Source: a bacterium
Lineage (GTDB): Bacteria > Armatimonadota > Fimbriimonadia > Fimbriimonadales > Fimbriimonadaceae
DNA: 64,000 nucleotides
Assembly: GCA_027483535.1 (NCBI GenBank)
Contig: JAIXUN010000002.1
Coordinates: forward strand, 682,001 to 746,000
Reading direction: 5' to 3'
Shown here piece by piece: positions 39,440-47,470 of this stretch (position 1 is the stretch's first letter; each line of letters starts with the position of its first letter). The notes under the pieces were generated by a model. That model saw only the letters and a list, made by a program, of their open reading frames with translations. It made no database searches and was not told the origin of the DNA. Both the position numbers and the translations under genes were made by a program.

Positions 39440-40630
39440 TTATCCGACAGACTTCAGCGCTTCAGTGGCCCAACCAATGGACTCCACATACAGGTGCACC
39501 AGCGTTTCCGGCAACGCGCCAATTTCATCGACGTCGTTCCAATACCCTTCTTCATAAGCCATCACCGTCTTAAGAACCCGCGACATCGGAGTGTTCGAAT
39601 TGTGGTCGGCAAGCGCAGTGGCCATATCCGCACTGATCGGAAGCTGTTCCAAAATTTGCACAATCGGCATGTCGAACAAAGCGGGCAGCACCGAGAGCAG
39701 ACCCATCGTGAAGTACCGATCCTCTTGACCAAACTTCATCTCCGTCGCCAACAATTCGCACAGCTTGCCGCGAATCATGCCAATCATCGCCAGTTCTTGC
39801 GGCTTGTCTTTCACGCCGCTCATTGCAAGCATCGATACCAACGAGGCAACCCGCTTCACGCCAAGCAGCATCAGGGCCTGTCGAATGGAATCGACCGGAT
39901 CATCTAGACCGAAGGATGCCGAGTTGACCAGCTTTAAGAGTCGGAAGCTTAGAACAACGTCGCTCGCCACCAAAGAATCAAGGGCGTCGATCTTCACGCT
40001 CTCGTCTTGAAGCTTGCTGAGCAAATTGAATAGCACCGCACGGTTTTGAGGCAGCGCCCTTCCGGGAACTACGACGGGCTCATCAATAAACTGACCTTGG
40101 AAGTATTCGAAACCAATGGTCCAGCATCGTTGCAGAACGGCGTGATTGGAGACGCCAATTGCAATCGCCCGTCTGCCGGGATGCTTCAAGCGAAAAACGG
40201 CATCTCGAGACACGGCACCAATGTCTTCTTTCACACCGATATTGATGTACTTAGCGTGCTCGAACCCAGGGGGGATTGGCTTCGAGAGCTCAAGTCCTGT
40301 AATGCCAAATTTGAAACCGAGAGTCTTGAGCCGTCCGACCGCGTGCAAACCGTCCATTTGCTCGTAAAGGTTGGGGTTCAGAATCGGAACAACCTGGTCG
40401 TGCGGAAGCTTTTCAAAGAATGTCGATTCTATCGCTTTCGGACCAACTTCAATGAGGATCTTTTTGTCCCCGGCGAACACATGCGGTTTCGCCTTCAACA
40501 GCGCCGTAACGGCGTCATACCCTTGCCGTTCCGGATCTGACTCCCGGTGGAGCACTTGGTAACCAAACACCCCCATGCGACGATCATATAACGGTCGTCT
40601 TACTAAGAACAGCGACGGATAATCAGACAT
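39440..40630 (-). CDS. HDOD-domain signalling protein with degenerate EAL-like N-terminus (YuxH-like)
   Basis: This 396-aa protein has two parts. Residues ~1-190 resemble an EAL phosphodiesterase fold (FLVRRPLYDRRMGVFGYQVLHRE, KILIEVGPKAIESTFF, GFKFGITGLELSKP, YFQGQFIDEPVVVPGR), but the EAL catalytic signature and metal ligands are missing. It probably binds or senses rather than hydrolyses cyclic di-GMP. Residues ~200-390 are an HDOD domain (LLSKLQDESVKIDALDSLVASDVVLSFRLLKLVNSASFGLDDPVDSIRQALMLLGVKRVASLV), a HD-like fold without metal ligands found in many regulatory proteins. This composition is well known (YuxH-type). Its output partner is not evident from the neighbourhood. Confidence 0.88.
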   Translation of the reverse strand: MSDYPSLFLVRRPLYDRRMGVFGYQVLHRESDPERQGYDAVTALLKAKPHVFAGDKKILIEVGPKAIESTFFEKLPHDQVVPILNPNLYEQMDGLHAVGRLKTLGFKFGITGLELSKPIPPGFEHAKYINIGVKEDIGAVSRDAVFRLKHPGRRAIAIGVSNHAVLQRCWTIGFEYFQGQFIDEPVVVPGRALPQNRAVLFNLLSKLQDESVKIDALDSLVASDVVLSFRLLKLVNSASFGLDDPVDSIRQALMLLGVKRVASLVSMLAMSGVKDKPQELAMIGMIRGKLCELLATEMKFGQEDRYFTMGLLSVLPALFDMPIVQILEQLPISADMATALADHNSNTPMSRVLKTVMAYEEGYWNDVDEIGALPETLVHLYVESIGWATEALKSVG

Positions 40631-40733
40631 TTACGAAGCCCCCACTTCCCGTATGCCGACCGACCATAAACGGTCGAACGACAAACTTCAAAAGGGTTGT
40701 TCCGCATCCCCTGTTAGAAATCACCGGCTATTT

Positions 40734-41543
40734 TCAAAAAAGTGACAACCAATCCAATCGTTCGCGCCAAATCAACCTACAAGCGAGTTCCTCATCAAGG
40801 AGTTGATCCAGCGAGATTGGGAGGAATTCCACCAAGTCAATTGGGCGTAACTGGGCCACTTTTGAAAACTCGACACTTGGAATGGTCCCAAAAGAAGGGT
40901 ATCCACCGATCGTCGGGCCATCTGGGCCGATAAGAAGCGCCGCGCCACTGGGCGTCCACTGAAGGCTCCCCGGCACCGTAGGGGCGCTCGGGAGCTCTAA
41001 CGAGTGCGGTCCCAATGTGCCGTTGAGTTGAATTCCTTTACGATCCATCCTAAGGTCCACTCGGAACGTTTGGGCTCCGAAGTTGCGACTCTCGTTCGGT
41101 AGGTAGCGGATCGCCGTTGGCACCTTCGGAAGCCATTCGGGATCGATCGTCCTATCGGGCAGCTCCACGCGCAAGGCACTCAGGGAGTCCCCCTTAGAGA
41201 GCAACCGGGTAACCACCAAGAGATCTTCGTCCTCTTGCCGAATGGCCAGCCAGCCACGTAAACCGGGTCCAATCGGCAACTGGAAAGTTTCTCCTAAGGC
41301 TAAGGTGGTTCGACCGCCTTTGGCACAGCTCCAGAAGGCAATCGATGCGGGCTGATCTATGTGAAAGGTAGCGTCCGCACCGCTGCACTCTAGGATCGTG
41401 AGGGTTCGTGGTCCGGGAAGCAAGCGATCGAACAGCTCAACAACGAAGGGATCAAACGGACCACCTACGGGAACGCCGAATCGCCTTAAGTTTTGTCGAT
41501 GGGCGAGAAGATCAACCCGACCGCCACCGACGAACCGAATCAT
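40734..41543 (-). CDS. pxpC: 5-oxoprolinase subunit C (KipA/biotin-dependent carboxyltransferase fold)
   Basis: This 269-aa protein is related to the second half of bacterial urea-amidolyase-type carboxyltransferases. Markers are LRRFGVPVGGPFDPFVVELFDRLL (family 'GxPxGGxxD'), ILECSGADATFHID, GPGLRGWLAIRQ and a C-terminal SLQWTPSGAALLIGPDGPTIGGYPSFGTI, which fits the terminal 'PxxGGYP' motif. PxpC with PxpA and PxpB forms the ATP-dependent 5-oxoprolinase that opens pyroglutamate to glutamate. In this operon pxpC is separated from pxpA by a GH5-like gene (12-base gap to it). The N-terminal 'TTVQDLG' motif is diverged (LLAHRQNLR). Confidence 0.85.
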   Translation of the reverse strand: MIRFVGGGRVDLLAHRQNLRRFGVPVGGPFDPFVVELFDRLLPGPRTLTILECSGADATFHIDQPASIAFWSCAKGGRTTLALGETFQLPIGPGLRGWLAIRQEDEDLLVVTRLLSKGDSLSALRVELPDRTIDPEWLPKVPTAIRYLPNESRNFGAQTFRVDLRMDRKGIQLNGTLGPHSLELPSAPTVPGSLQWTPSGAALLIGPDGPTIGGYPSFGTIPSVEFSKVAQLRPIDLVEFLPISLDQLLDEELACRLIWRERLDWLSLF

Positions 41544-41555
41544 GAAAACACCCTT

Positions 41556-42602
41556 CTAGCGAGTACCCATCGGCTGAAACTTAGCGCCGGAAAGGGCAAG
41601 GCGCACGAGAGCGCCCCAAGCCGGAGTAGGCTCGTATTCCCAGTCCCTTATCATGCTGGGGCTTGCCGTGGGGTGGAAGCTCCAAGCCGCCCAAGAAAGC
41701 TTCTTAGATTGCATGTAAGCCATGATCGTGGGTCCCCACACGTATGGGTTCTCGTACTTGTCATCCACCTCGCAGCCAACTTCACCCACAAATACGGGGA
41801 ACTTATCGGTTAGGAATCCGAACATCTTTTCCCAATCCTTCTTCCAGGGATACACGTGAGTGCCGTAAACCACTCCGTTCCCTTTGGGATCTTTTAGGCT
41901 GTTTCCGGCCCCAATTCCACGGAGATCGTATGCCCAATCCAGTCCTCCGGCGACAACCAAGTTCTTGGCACCGGTCGCTCGAATGCCATCTAGCAACCCC
42001 TGCATTCCGGGGGTGCGATAGTTCAACGTCGAGCCATCTTTTTGCTTTTCCGCCACCGGACCACCGTCTTTCCAAACAAACCAGTCCACGTCTCGTGGTT
42101 CGTTATAGAGATCGAACAACACGCAAGGATCGTTCTGATACCGTTTGGCGACATCCGTCCAAAAGGCCGAACTGTTGTCATCGGGCATGGCGTGCTGACC
42201 GATATTCTTGCCCCATTGCCCCGCGTTAGACCAGTGAAGGTCGATGAGCAGGTAGGTGTTCGTTTCCCGGCAGACATCCAGAACCTGGTCCACGATCTTG
42301 CGGTAGCCCGTCCCCGCATCGGCTTGGCCGGGAGCTTTTCCAAACCATCGATCTTGGCTGAGCGGGAGTCGAATGAGGTTGGCTTTCCATTCGCCTATCG
42401 CCGCCTTGGTCGACTTGACCACGTTTTCGCCCTCGTTGGACCATTCCAACGAGCAAATATTCACGCCCCGAAGTTGCACCGGATCACCCGTAGTGGTGAC
42501 AATCTCGTTTCGTAAAACTCGCAGTGCGGGAGGCCCGGGCTGCTGCAACAACGGCGAAACGGTTAAAGCAACTGCGGCAAAAAGGGAAGTGGTTACGGCC
42601 AT
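41556..42602 (-). CDS. Secreted glycoside hydrolase family 5 (cellulase-like)
   Basis: The ATG at 42602 (MAVTTSLFAAVALTVSPLLQQ) gives a clean signal peptide and starts only four bases after the stop of pxpA. The track's longer frame from 42659 would run inside pxpA. The ~348-aa protein carries GH5 marks: VQLRGVNICSLEW, NLIRLPLSQDRW, TYLLIDLHWSNAG, the acid/base Glu in VLFDLYNEPRDVDW, YGTHVYPW and the nucleophile Glu in FPVFVGEVGCEVDD, then AWSFHPTASPSMI. It should hydrolyse beta-1,4-linked glucans or mannans outside the cytoplasm. Its insertion between pxpA and pxpC on tight spacing is unusual. Confidence 0.9.
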   Translation of the reverse strand: MAVTTSLFAAVALTVSPLLQQPGPPALRVLRNEIVTTTGDPVQLRGVNICSLEWSNEGENVVKSTKAAIGEWKANLIRLPLSQDRWFGKAPGQADAGTGYRKIVDQVLDVCRETNTYLLIDLHWSNAGQWGKNIGQHAMPDDNSSAFWTDVAKRYQNDPCVLFDLYNEPRDVDWFVWKDGGPVAEKQKDGSTLNYRTPGMQGLLDGIRATGAKNLVVAGGLDWAYDLRGIGAGNSLKDPKGNGVVYGTHVYPWKKDWEKMFGFLTDKFPVFVGEVGCEVDDKYENPYVWGPTIMAYMQSKKLSWAAWSFHPTASPSMIRDWEYEPTPAWGALVRLALSGAKFQPMGTR

Positions 42603-42606
42603 GGAA

Positions 42607-43290
42607 CTACTGCGAAGACGAGTCAGAACCCAAAAGGGTCGCCTGAACGCGTCTTGCAACTTCTACGCAATCCGGCGCGTCTCCGTGGATACAAATCGAA
42701 TCGACCTTTTTGGCAAGCTGCTCCACCTGCCGAGCGATCTGATCGAGATCTTCCAGAACCGCTCCGGGAACGCTCCTCGGGACCAGCAGTCCGTTGGAAC
42801 CATACTTGCGATCTGCGAACCCTTCCCGAATGAATGGGATAGCCGCCTCTTCCGCCAGTCGTTCGTGTCCCGAACCAGGCAGCCCCATCAAGGGACGTCG
42901 GGCTGTTTTCAAGACGTCTACCATCTTGTCCCACAAACTGGTGTGAGCGGACTTGCCTTGGGCGAGAATGTTGTAAACCGCACCGTGAGGCTTGATGTAG
43001 TCGCAATCGAACTTGTTGACGAACCGCTCGACTTGGTAAGCCAGTGACGATATCCAAACCTCGATCTCAGCGGAAGAGGGCGATCGACGGCCCATGCCTA
43101 CTCGATCCGGAAAACCAGGGTGGGCCCCAATGCGAATCTGCGCCAGTTTGCATTGGAAAACCGTGGCATCGGTAAGAGAATCGCTTCCCGCGTGCTCGCC
43201 GCAACAGACGTTGGCCGACCCGATGATCTTCAACAGATCGGCATCGTACGCATAACCTTCACCGATATCGGCATTGATGTCTACTTTCAT
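42607..43290 (-). CDS. pxpA: 5-oxoprolinase subunit A (LamB/YcsF family)
   Basis: This 227-aa protein of the LamB/YcsF family opens MKVDINADIGEGYAYDADLLKIIGSANVCCGEHAGSD, close to the family's DLNCDLGE...ANIACGFHAGD. It continues IRIGAHPGFPDRVGMGRR, CDYIKPHGAVYNILA, FIREGFADRKYGSNGLLVPR and a terminal DSICIHGDAPDCVEVARRVQ, in which the His and Asp residues of the active site are kept. It is ~15-20 residues shorter than usual. It catalyses cleavage of phosphorylated 5-oxoproline together with PxpB and PxpC. GGAGAG precedes the ATG. The GH5 gene follows after 4 bases and a short unexplained frame ends exactly at its start. Confidence 0.93.
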   Translation of the reverse strand: MKVDINADIGEGYAYDADLLKIIGSANVCCGEHAGSDSLTDATVFQCKLAQIRIGAHPGFPDRVGMGRRSPSSAEIEVWISSLAYQVERFVNKFDCDYIKPHGAVYNILAQGKSAHTSLWDKMVDVLKTARRPLMGLPGSGHERLAEEAAIPFIREGFADRKYGSNGLLVPRSVPGAVLEDLDQIARQVEQLAKKVDSICIHGDAPDCVEVARRVQATLLGSDSSSQ

Positions 43291-43449
43291 CTATCTCTCC
43301 AACCTGGTTGCGGATTTGCTTTCGAATTGCTCGCCGACCGCCTCTTGGTGAGCGCCTACCCTCGTTCCGAGAAAGTTTCTGGGGTCAGCCCACAATCCAA
43401 TGGGAATCACCCCGCGATCGAGAAGGAGATAGGTGCCAACCGGGCGAGC
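43291..43449 (-). CDS. Short coding-like frame abutting pxpA, possible gene remnant or small protein
   Basis: The 253-bp gap between pxpB and pxpA contains a 52-codon frame that runs without interruption from a TGA at 43450 to a TAG at 43291, directly adjoining the pxpA ATG (TAGATG). It reads ARPVGTYLLLDRGVIPIGLW...TRLER, which looks protein-like. No ATG lies inside it; the first GTG is at 43410 (39 codons). In the same frame upstream of the TGA an ATG at 43491 gives MAFRSGGKVKETK, so an original ~66-codon gene interrupted by one TGA is possible. No family is recognised. Confidence 0.25.
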   Translation of the reverse strand, partial: ARPVGTYLLLDRGVIPIGLWADPRNFLGTRVGAHQEAVGEQFESKSATRLER

Positions 43450-43543
43450 TCATTTGGTCTCTTTCACCTTACCGCCACTTCGAAATGCCATGCCACGGGT
43501 CTAACCCGTTCGAGCAGTCCTTGTCGATCGTGGGTAACTGTAA

Positions 43544-44221
43544 CTACGAAGAACCAAGGGGTTCGCCATGCTTTTTTTCCCACATTTCAGCGAATGTAGA
43601 GGCATCAATGGGTTGAAAGGTCACCGCGTCGCCTGTTTGCAACCGAAACCACCCTTCTTTTAGGTCTGCCATTTTAAGAGGAGTTCTACCGATGAGGTTC
43701 CAACCTCCCGGGGTTGCCTGGGGATACACCGCCGCTTGTCTGCCCGTAATCGCGACCGAACCCGCAGGGACAGTCTTGCGAGGACTCGCCGAACGAGGCA
43801 AGGTCCAAAGCTGGGGGAGGGGACCCTCTTCCAGGGGTCGCAGGTAGCCAAACCCAGGCGAGAAACCCATTGCCATGCACCGGAACGTTAAAGACGAGTG
43901 CGCTTTTATTAGTTCGCTTGTCGAACAAGATAGCCGCTCGCACACCTCGTCGGTATCCAACCCAATCGAGTAGCAGACCGGAATCTCGTGCTGTCGAGCT
44001 TCGCTCTGAAAAGGAGTCAAGACAGCGCGCTCCAATGCGGCGCGGATTTCCGATTCACTGGCTGGAACCGAGAGGTAAATCCCAACCGAATCGTAGCAGG
44101 GAACCACTTCTTCAAGTTCAAATCTGGATAGAGATTGCCCAATCGAATCGACCAACCGCCAGGGCTCATCCCCAAGATCGCTGACCAAAAAGAACGTTGG
44201 GAGAACGGTTTGGACCTTCAT
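43544..44221 (-). CDS. pxpB: 5-oxoprolinase subunit B (KipI family)
   Basis: This 225-aa protein is of the KipI/allophanate-hydrolase subunit 1 fold. Its N-terminal ferredoxin-like half (FFLVSDLG...VVPCYDSVGIYLS) is followed by the core HEIPVCYSIGLDTDEVCERLSCSTSELIKAHSSLTFRCMAMGFSPGFGYLRPL, with the highly conserved GFSPGFxYL, and PRSASPRKTVPAGSVAITGRQAAVYPQATPGGWNLIGRTP. It is one of the three subunits of 5-oxoprolinase. It lies 15 bases downstream of the GH28-like gene and 253 bases upstream of pxpA. Confidence 0.93.
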   Translation of the reverse strand: MKVQTVLPTFFLVSDLGDEPWRLVDSIGQSLSRFELEEVVPCYDSVGIYLSVPASESEIRAALERAVLTPFQSEARQHEIPVCYSIGLDTDEVCERLSCSTSELIKAHSSLTFRCMAMGFSPGFGYLRPLEEGPLPQLWTLPRSASPRKTVPAGSVAITGRQAAVYPQATPGGWNLIGRTPLKMADLKEGWFRLQTGDAVTFQPIDASTFAEMWEKKHGEPLGSS

Positions 44222-44236
44222 ATCCGAACGATTCCG

Positions 44237-45664
44237 CTAGTCGGACGTGTACTGAATGGGACCTGCAAACCGGGTGTAGAGGTCCCAGTCACCATTGTTC
44301 AAAATAGTTCGGTCACCTAACGTAAAATTGTGGAACTCCAACCCTTCCACGGTGTGACCCTCGTCCCACCCGCCAATGACCGCAATCGAGTAGCCGGGAT
44401 TGTATTCCGACTCCACCACCGAAACATTCTCGAATCGAACGCCCTTGATGTGTCCGCGGTCAAGGTCGGTGTTGAATCGCGACTTCATGATTCGAACGCT
44501 GACCAACTTGTCGTAGTAGTGCTCAATACGAATGTCTCGAAAAGTCACATCGGAAATCGTGGCTCGATCCCCAAGATTCACGGAAAGCGGCGCGCCGTGG
44601 CCATGCACATGCAGAATGTCGATATCCTCAAAAACAACATCGCTCACCGATTCGGTGCGCAACTCGTGGCCGATCTCCAGTCCATTTCCGGCTCGATCAT
44701 TCGCGGCAATCAGCCCATTGACTCGGATATTGCTAGGCGATCGATCCCACCTTCCCCACATCTCCATGGGCGGACACGTCTCACTCAGGTCGAACGACTT
44801 GATAGCGATGCAGTCATCGTTGTTGCGCAACAACCCGCCTTCCACTCGAACGTTCTTGGAACCCACAATGTCGATCCCGTCCGAAGAGATCACTTCTCCA
44901 ATCTGGTGAAGATTGCGCACAAGCACGTCTTCGCAGCCACCGAGCGTCACCATCCAAGAAAGCGGCGCCACCATGGTGATGTCGCTAATGGTCACGTTGG
45001 TGCACCGATCGAAGACCACCATCTTTGAATCGTAACCCTCGTTTTGAACGTTGCCGACTAAGATGCCGCCCCCTCCGATATGAACGTTGTCGGCGCAGCT
45101 TGCGCGAACTTGGGCGCGAACGATCGCACCCGGTTCGATCCAAAGCGTCTGCCCCGATTTCAGATGGATCACTCCTGCCTCGTGAACGGGTCCCGGCGCG
45201 AACCGAATGACGTCGGCGGTCGGTGGCGTCAACCCTCCGGGTACGTGGAAGAGGTACAGACTATCGCCCTTAAAGTCGAGGCAAAGATTTTGGGGCTTCT
45301 TCAGAGTCACAAACACCATGTGACCGTGAAGCTCGCAGGTCAGCTTACGAGAAAGGGGGCGAACGACCGGCTTGATCGCCTCGTTCAAAAACGTTCCGAC
45401 AACGGCCTCGGTCGGTGCGTCGCCCTCGATGATCACAAAAGAAGCGGGTCCGCATCGGTAGGCGGGCTGGATGAACTCGTCTGGCGCCTCGCTCAGTTTG
45501 ATATTTGCGAGTGTCGATACCAAGTATCGGTGGTCACGAGTCAAAGCCGCGGGCAGAGCATCTGGCACCGGAACCACCAATGTTTCAGAAACAGCGGGCA
45601 ACGGAGCGATATCCGTTGGGTCGGTGGCAGAGAGCGACTCAGGCACGGAACTCAGGTTAACCAA
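44237..45664 (-). CDS. Glycoside hydrolase family 28-like (polygalacturonase-type) beta-helix protein
   Basis: This 475-aa protein starts at TTG (VNLSSVPESL). It has the right-handed beta-helix repeats and active-site motifs of GH28: SSDGIDIVGSKNVRVEGG, LLRNNDDCIAIKSFDL with the paired Asp, and GNGLEIGHELRTES (the family's GHGxSIGS variant). An N-terminal domain of ~190 residues precedes the helix (VRPLSRKLTCELHGHMVFVTLKKPQNLCLDF). Pectin or rhamnogalacturonan-like polymers are the usual substrates. No signal peptide is evident from this start, so either the start is wrong or the enzyme is intracellular. It is the first gene of the run with the oxoprolinase subunits. Confidence 0.82.
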   Translation of the reverse strand: MVNLSSVPESLSATDPTDIAPLPAVSETLVVPVPDALPAALTRDHRYLVSTLANIKLSEAPDEFIQPAYRCGPASFVIIEGDAPTEAVVGTFLNEAIKPVVRPLSRKLTCELHGHMVFVTLKKPQNLCLDFKGDSLYLFHVPGGLTPPTADVIRFAPGPVHEAGVIHLKSGQTLWIEPGAIVRAQVRASCADNVHIGGGGILVGNVQNEGYDSKMVVFDRCTNVTISDITMVAPLSWMVTLGGCEDVLVRNLHQIGEVISSDGIDIVGSKNVRVEGGLLRNNDDCIAIKSFDLSETCPPMEMWGRWDRSPSNIRVNGLIAANDRAGNGLEIGHELRTESVSDVVFEDIDILHVHGHGAPLSVNLGDRATISDVTFRDIRIEHYYDKLVSVRIMKSRFNTDLDRGHIKGVRFENVSVVESEYNPGYSIAVIGGWDEGHTVEGLEFHNFTLGDRTILNNGDWDLYTRFAGPIQYTSD

Positions 45665-45763
45665 CTATGTGTGGTTTGGTCTAGGTTCTTACAAATCCCT
45701 AATCTGATTTATCAAGTTTTTTCACCTGAAGGTTCACAAAAGGGTGCCGATATTTCTAACAGG

Positions 45764-47434
45764 ATGCATCCGCAACATCAGTCTGCCCCGCCGCTCGCCT
45801 GGACCGGAGAGCGCATGATTCCGCTTCTGAGCGATCCTGCGACCGAGTTATTCCACTGGCAGCGCTACCTGTACTTCCGACCGTGGTACGTGGACTCCAG
45901 CGTGATGGATGTTGCCTCCGGTGAAGGGTATGGAACAGGCTATGCGGGCACCTTCGCCAAAACCGCAATTGGCTTCGATATCTCTGAAGAAGCGGTGCGT
46001 CATGCTCGGGCTCGCTACACTCACTGCACGTACGGTGCGGCCGATTGCTGCGAAGTCGACTATTCCATCGCGGACACCGTCGTGAGCTTCGAAACGATCG
46101 AGCACCTGCCCGATCCGGAGAAATTCCTAGACGCCCTCAAGACTTGTAAGGGCAGCATTGCCATCAGCACCCCGAATCGAAAAACTCACTCGCCGGGCAA
46201 CAAGCTCACCGATAAGCCGCTCAACAAGTTTCACACCATCGAATGGACTCCGAACGAGTTCGCGACGCTGATTGCAGACAAGTTTCCCGACCGCCAGGTT
46301 CGATTCCTCTCGCAAGATGGCAACTGGCCAGGCACCATCACCGAAGGTTTAGACGACGAGGCCATGTACTGCATCGCCATTATTGGCGACGCGGCAATCC
46401 CGCAATGGCCTGCCATTGGGCTTTCCATGCCAACCGTGGACAACGTCGCCCAAGCGCAAGAGGCGATTCTCGCCTTCACCCGCTACTATCCCGGCAAGCT
46501 TCACTTCGCAGTGGTTGCCAACGGCACAAGCAAGGCGAACCTTGCGAAATGGCGAGAGTTCGCCAAGGGCTGGAAGGACATTGTCACCCTCGTCGAAAGT
46601 GACACCAACGTCGGTTATGGAGCCGGATCTAACATGGGTCTAGACGCCTTGCGACGCAAGGGCGGATTCGATCTGTACGGCGTCACAAACGACGACGTCT
46701 ACCCGTCGGTTGCTTGCATGAGCGAGCTTGCCGATGCGGCGATGCAACTGCCAGCCATGGGGCACAAGCCGGGCATGATCGGACCCGTTTCCAACTATGT
46801 TGCGGGTCGGCAAAAGGTGGATATCGGAGCATTCGACTCTCTTCCCGGACTCATGAGCCGAGCCGAAACGTACTTGCTGAGCAACCATTCCAGCGCGACC
46901 CCTTGGCCACAAATCCGTGGATTGCTCTTCTTGATGACTCAAGAATGTCTGGATACGGTAGGAGGGTTCGATCCTATCTTTGGAATCGGCAACTTTGAAG
47001 ACGACGACTTGAACCTGCGATGCAAACTCGCCGGATTCACCAACTGGATCATTGATGGGGCGTTCTTGTTCCACCAAGGTTCGCAAACCTTTGCCGGACT
47101 CAAGATCGACTACGAAGCCAACATCAAGCGCAATCAGGCCGCGTTTATGCGCAAGTGGGACCTCAACAACCTAGACGAGTGGTTGGGAATGTCCGAAGCA
47201 CCCAAAGGCGCACCCTTGTTTGTGCCGCTCACTGCCGGGTGGCAATCTTCCGGCATGGAAGTTCCTATGCGCGTTGGCTCGGAGATGATCGACGCCATTC
47301 AGCAAGCTTCAGACGCGGAATTTGGGCAGTATGTTGCCGAGCAGATCGCGGGAATGGGTCCTGAGGCTAGGCGAAAGGTGCTCAGCACGGTGAAGGCGCT
47401 CAAGACCGAGGTCGCCGCCGTGCGCGCCGCTTGA
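45764..47434 (+). CDS. Bifunctional SAM methyltransferase - family 2 glycosyltransferase
   Basis: The ATG at 45764 is used; the track's start at 45080 runs antisense through the GH28-like gene. In the 556-aa protein residues ~25-210 are a class I methyltransferase: SSVMDVASGEGYGTGYAG (motif I), AKTAIGFDISEEAVRHARARY, DTVVSFETIEHLPDPEKFLDAL, SIAISTPNR. Residues ~225-480 are a GT2 domain: LHFAVVANGTSKANL, VTLVESDTNVGYGAGSNMGLDAL, DLYGVTNDDVYPSVACM, IRGLLFLMTQECLDTVGGFDPIFGIGNFEDDDLNLRCKLAGF. It likely adds and methylates sugars of a surface glycan in the cytoplasm. The last ~70 residues are helical. It is divergent from the GH28-like gene. Confidence 0.87.
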   Translation: MHPQHQSAPPLAWTGERMIPLLSDPATELFHWQRYLYFRPWYVDSSVMDVASGEGYGTGYAGTFAKTAIGFDISEEAVRHARARYTHCTYGAADCCEVDYSIADTVVSFETIEHLPDPEKFLDALKTCKGSIAISTPNRKTHSPGNKLTDKPLNKFHTIEWTPNEFATLIADKFPDRQVRFLSQDGNWPGTITEGLDDEAMYCIAIIGDAAIPQWPAIGLSMPTVDNVAQAQEAILAFTRYYPGKLHFAVVANGTSKANLAKWREFAKGWKDIVTLVESDTNVGYGAGSNMGLDALRRKGGFDLYGVTNDDVYPSVACMSELADAAMQLPAMGHKPGMIGPVSNYVAGRQKVDIGAFDSLPGLMSRAETYLLSNHSSATPWPQIRGLLFLMTQECLDTVGGFDPIFGIGNFEDDDLNLRCKLAGFTNWIIDGAFLFHQGSQTFAGLKIDYEANIKRNQAAFMRKWDLNNLDEWLGMSEAPKGAPLFVPLTAGWQSSGMEVPMRVGSEMIDAIQQASDAEFGQYVAEQIAGMGPEARRKVLSTVKALKTEVAAVRAA

Positions 47435-47470
47435 CAGATATTTGAGCCGCATCGGGCGTAGAATTGCCCG

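Noticed and set aside
42603-42659. N-terminal extension of the GH5 ORF
   Set aside because: It lies inside pxpA; the ATG at 42602 gives a proper signal peptide and normal spacing.
43308-43616. 102-aa plus ORF over the pxpB-pxpA gap
   Set aside because: It extends into pxpB antisense, has no RBS or motif, and the minus-strand frame in the gap looks more protein-like.
45080-45763. N-terminal extension of the methyltransferase-glycosyltransferase ORF
   Set aside because: The extra 228 codons run antisense through the GH28-like gene; the methyltransferase domain begins after the ATG at 45764.
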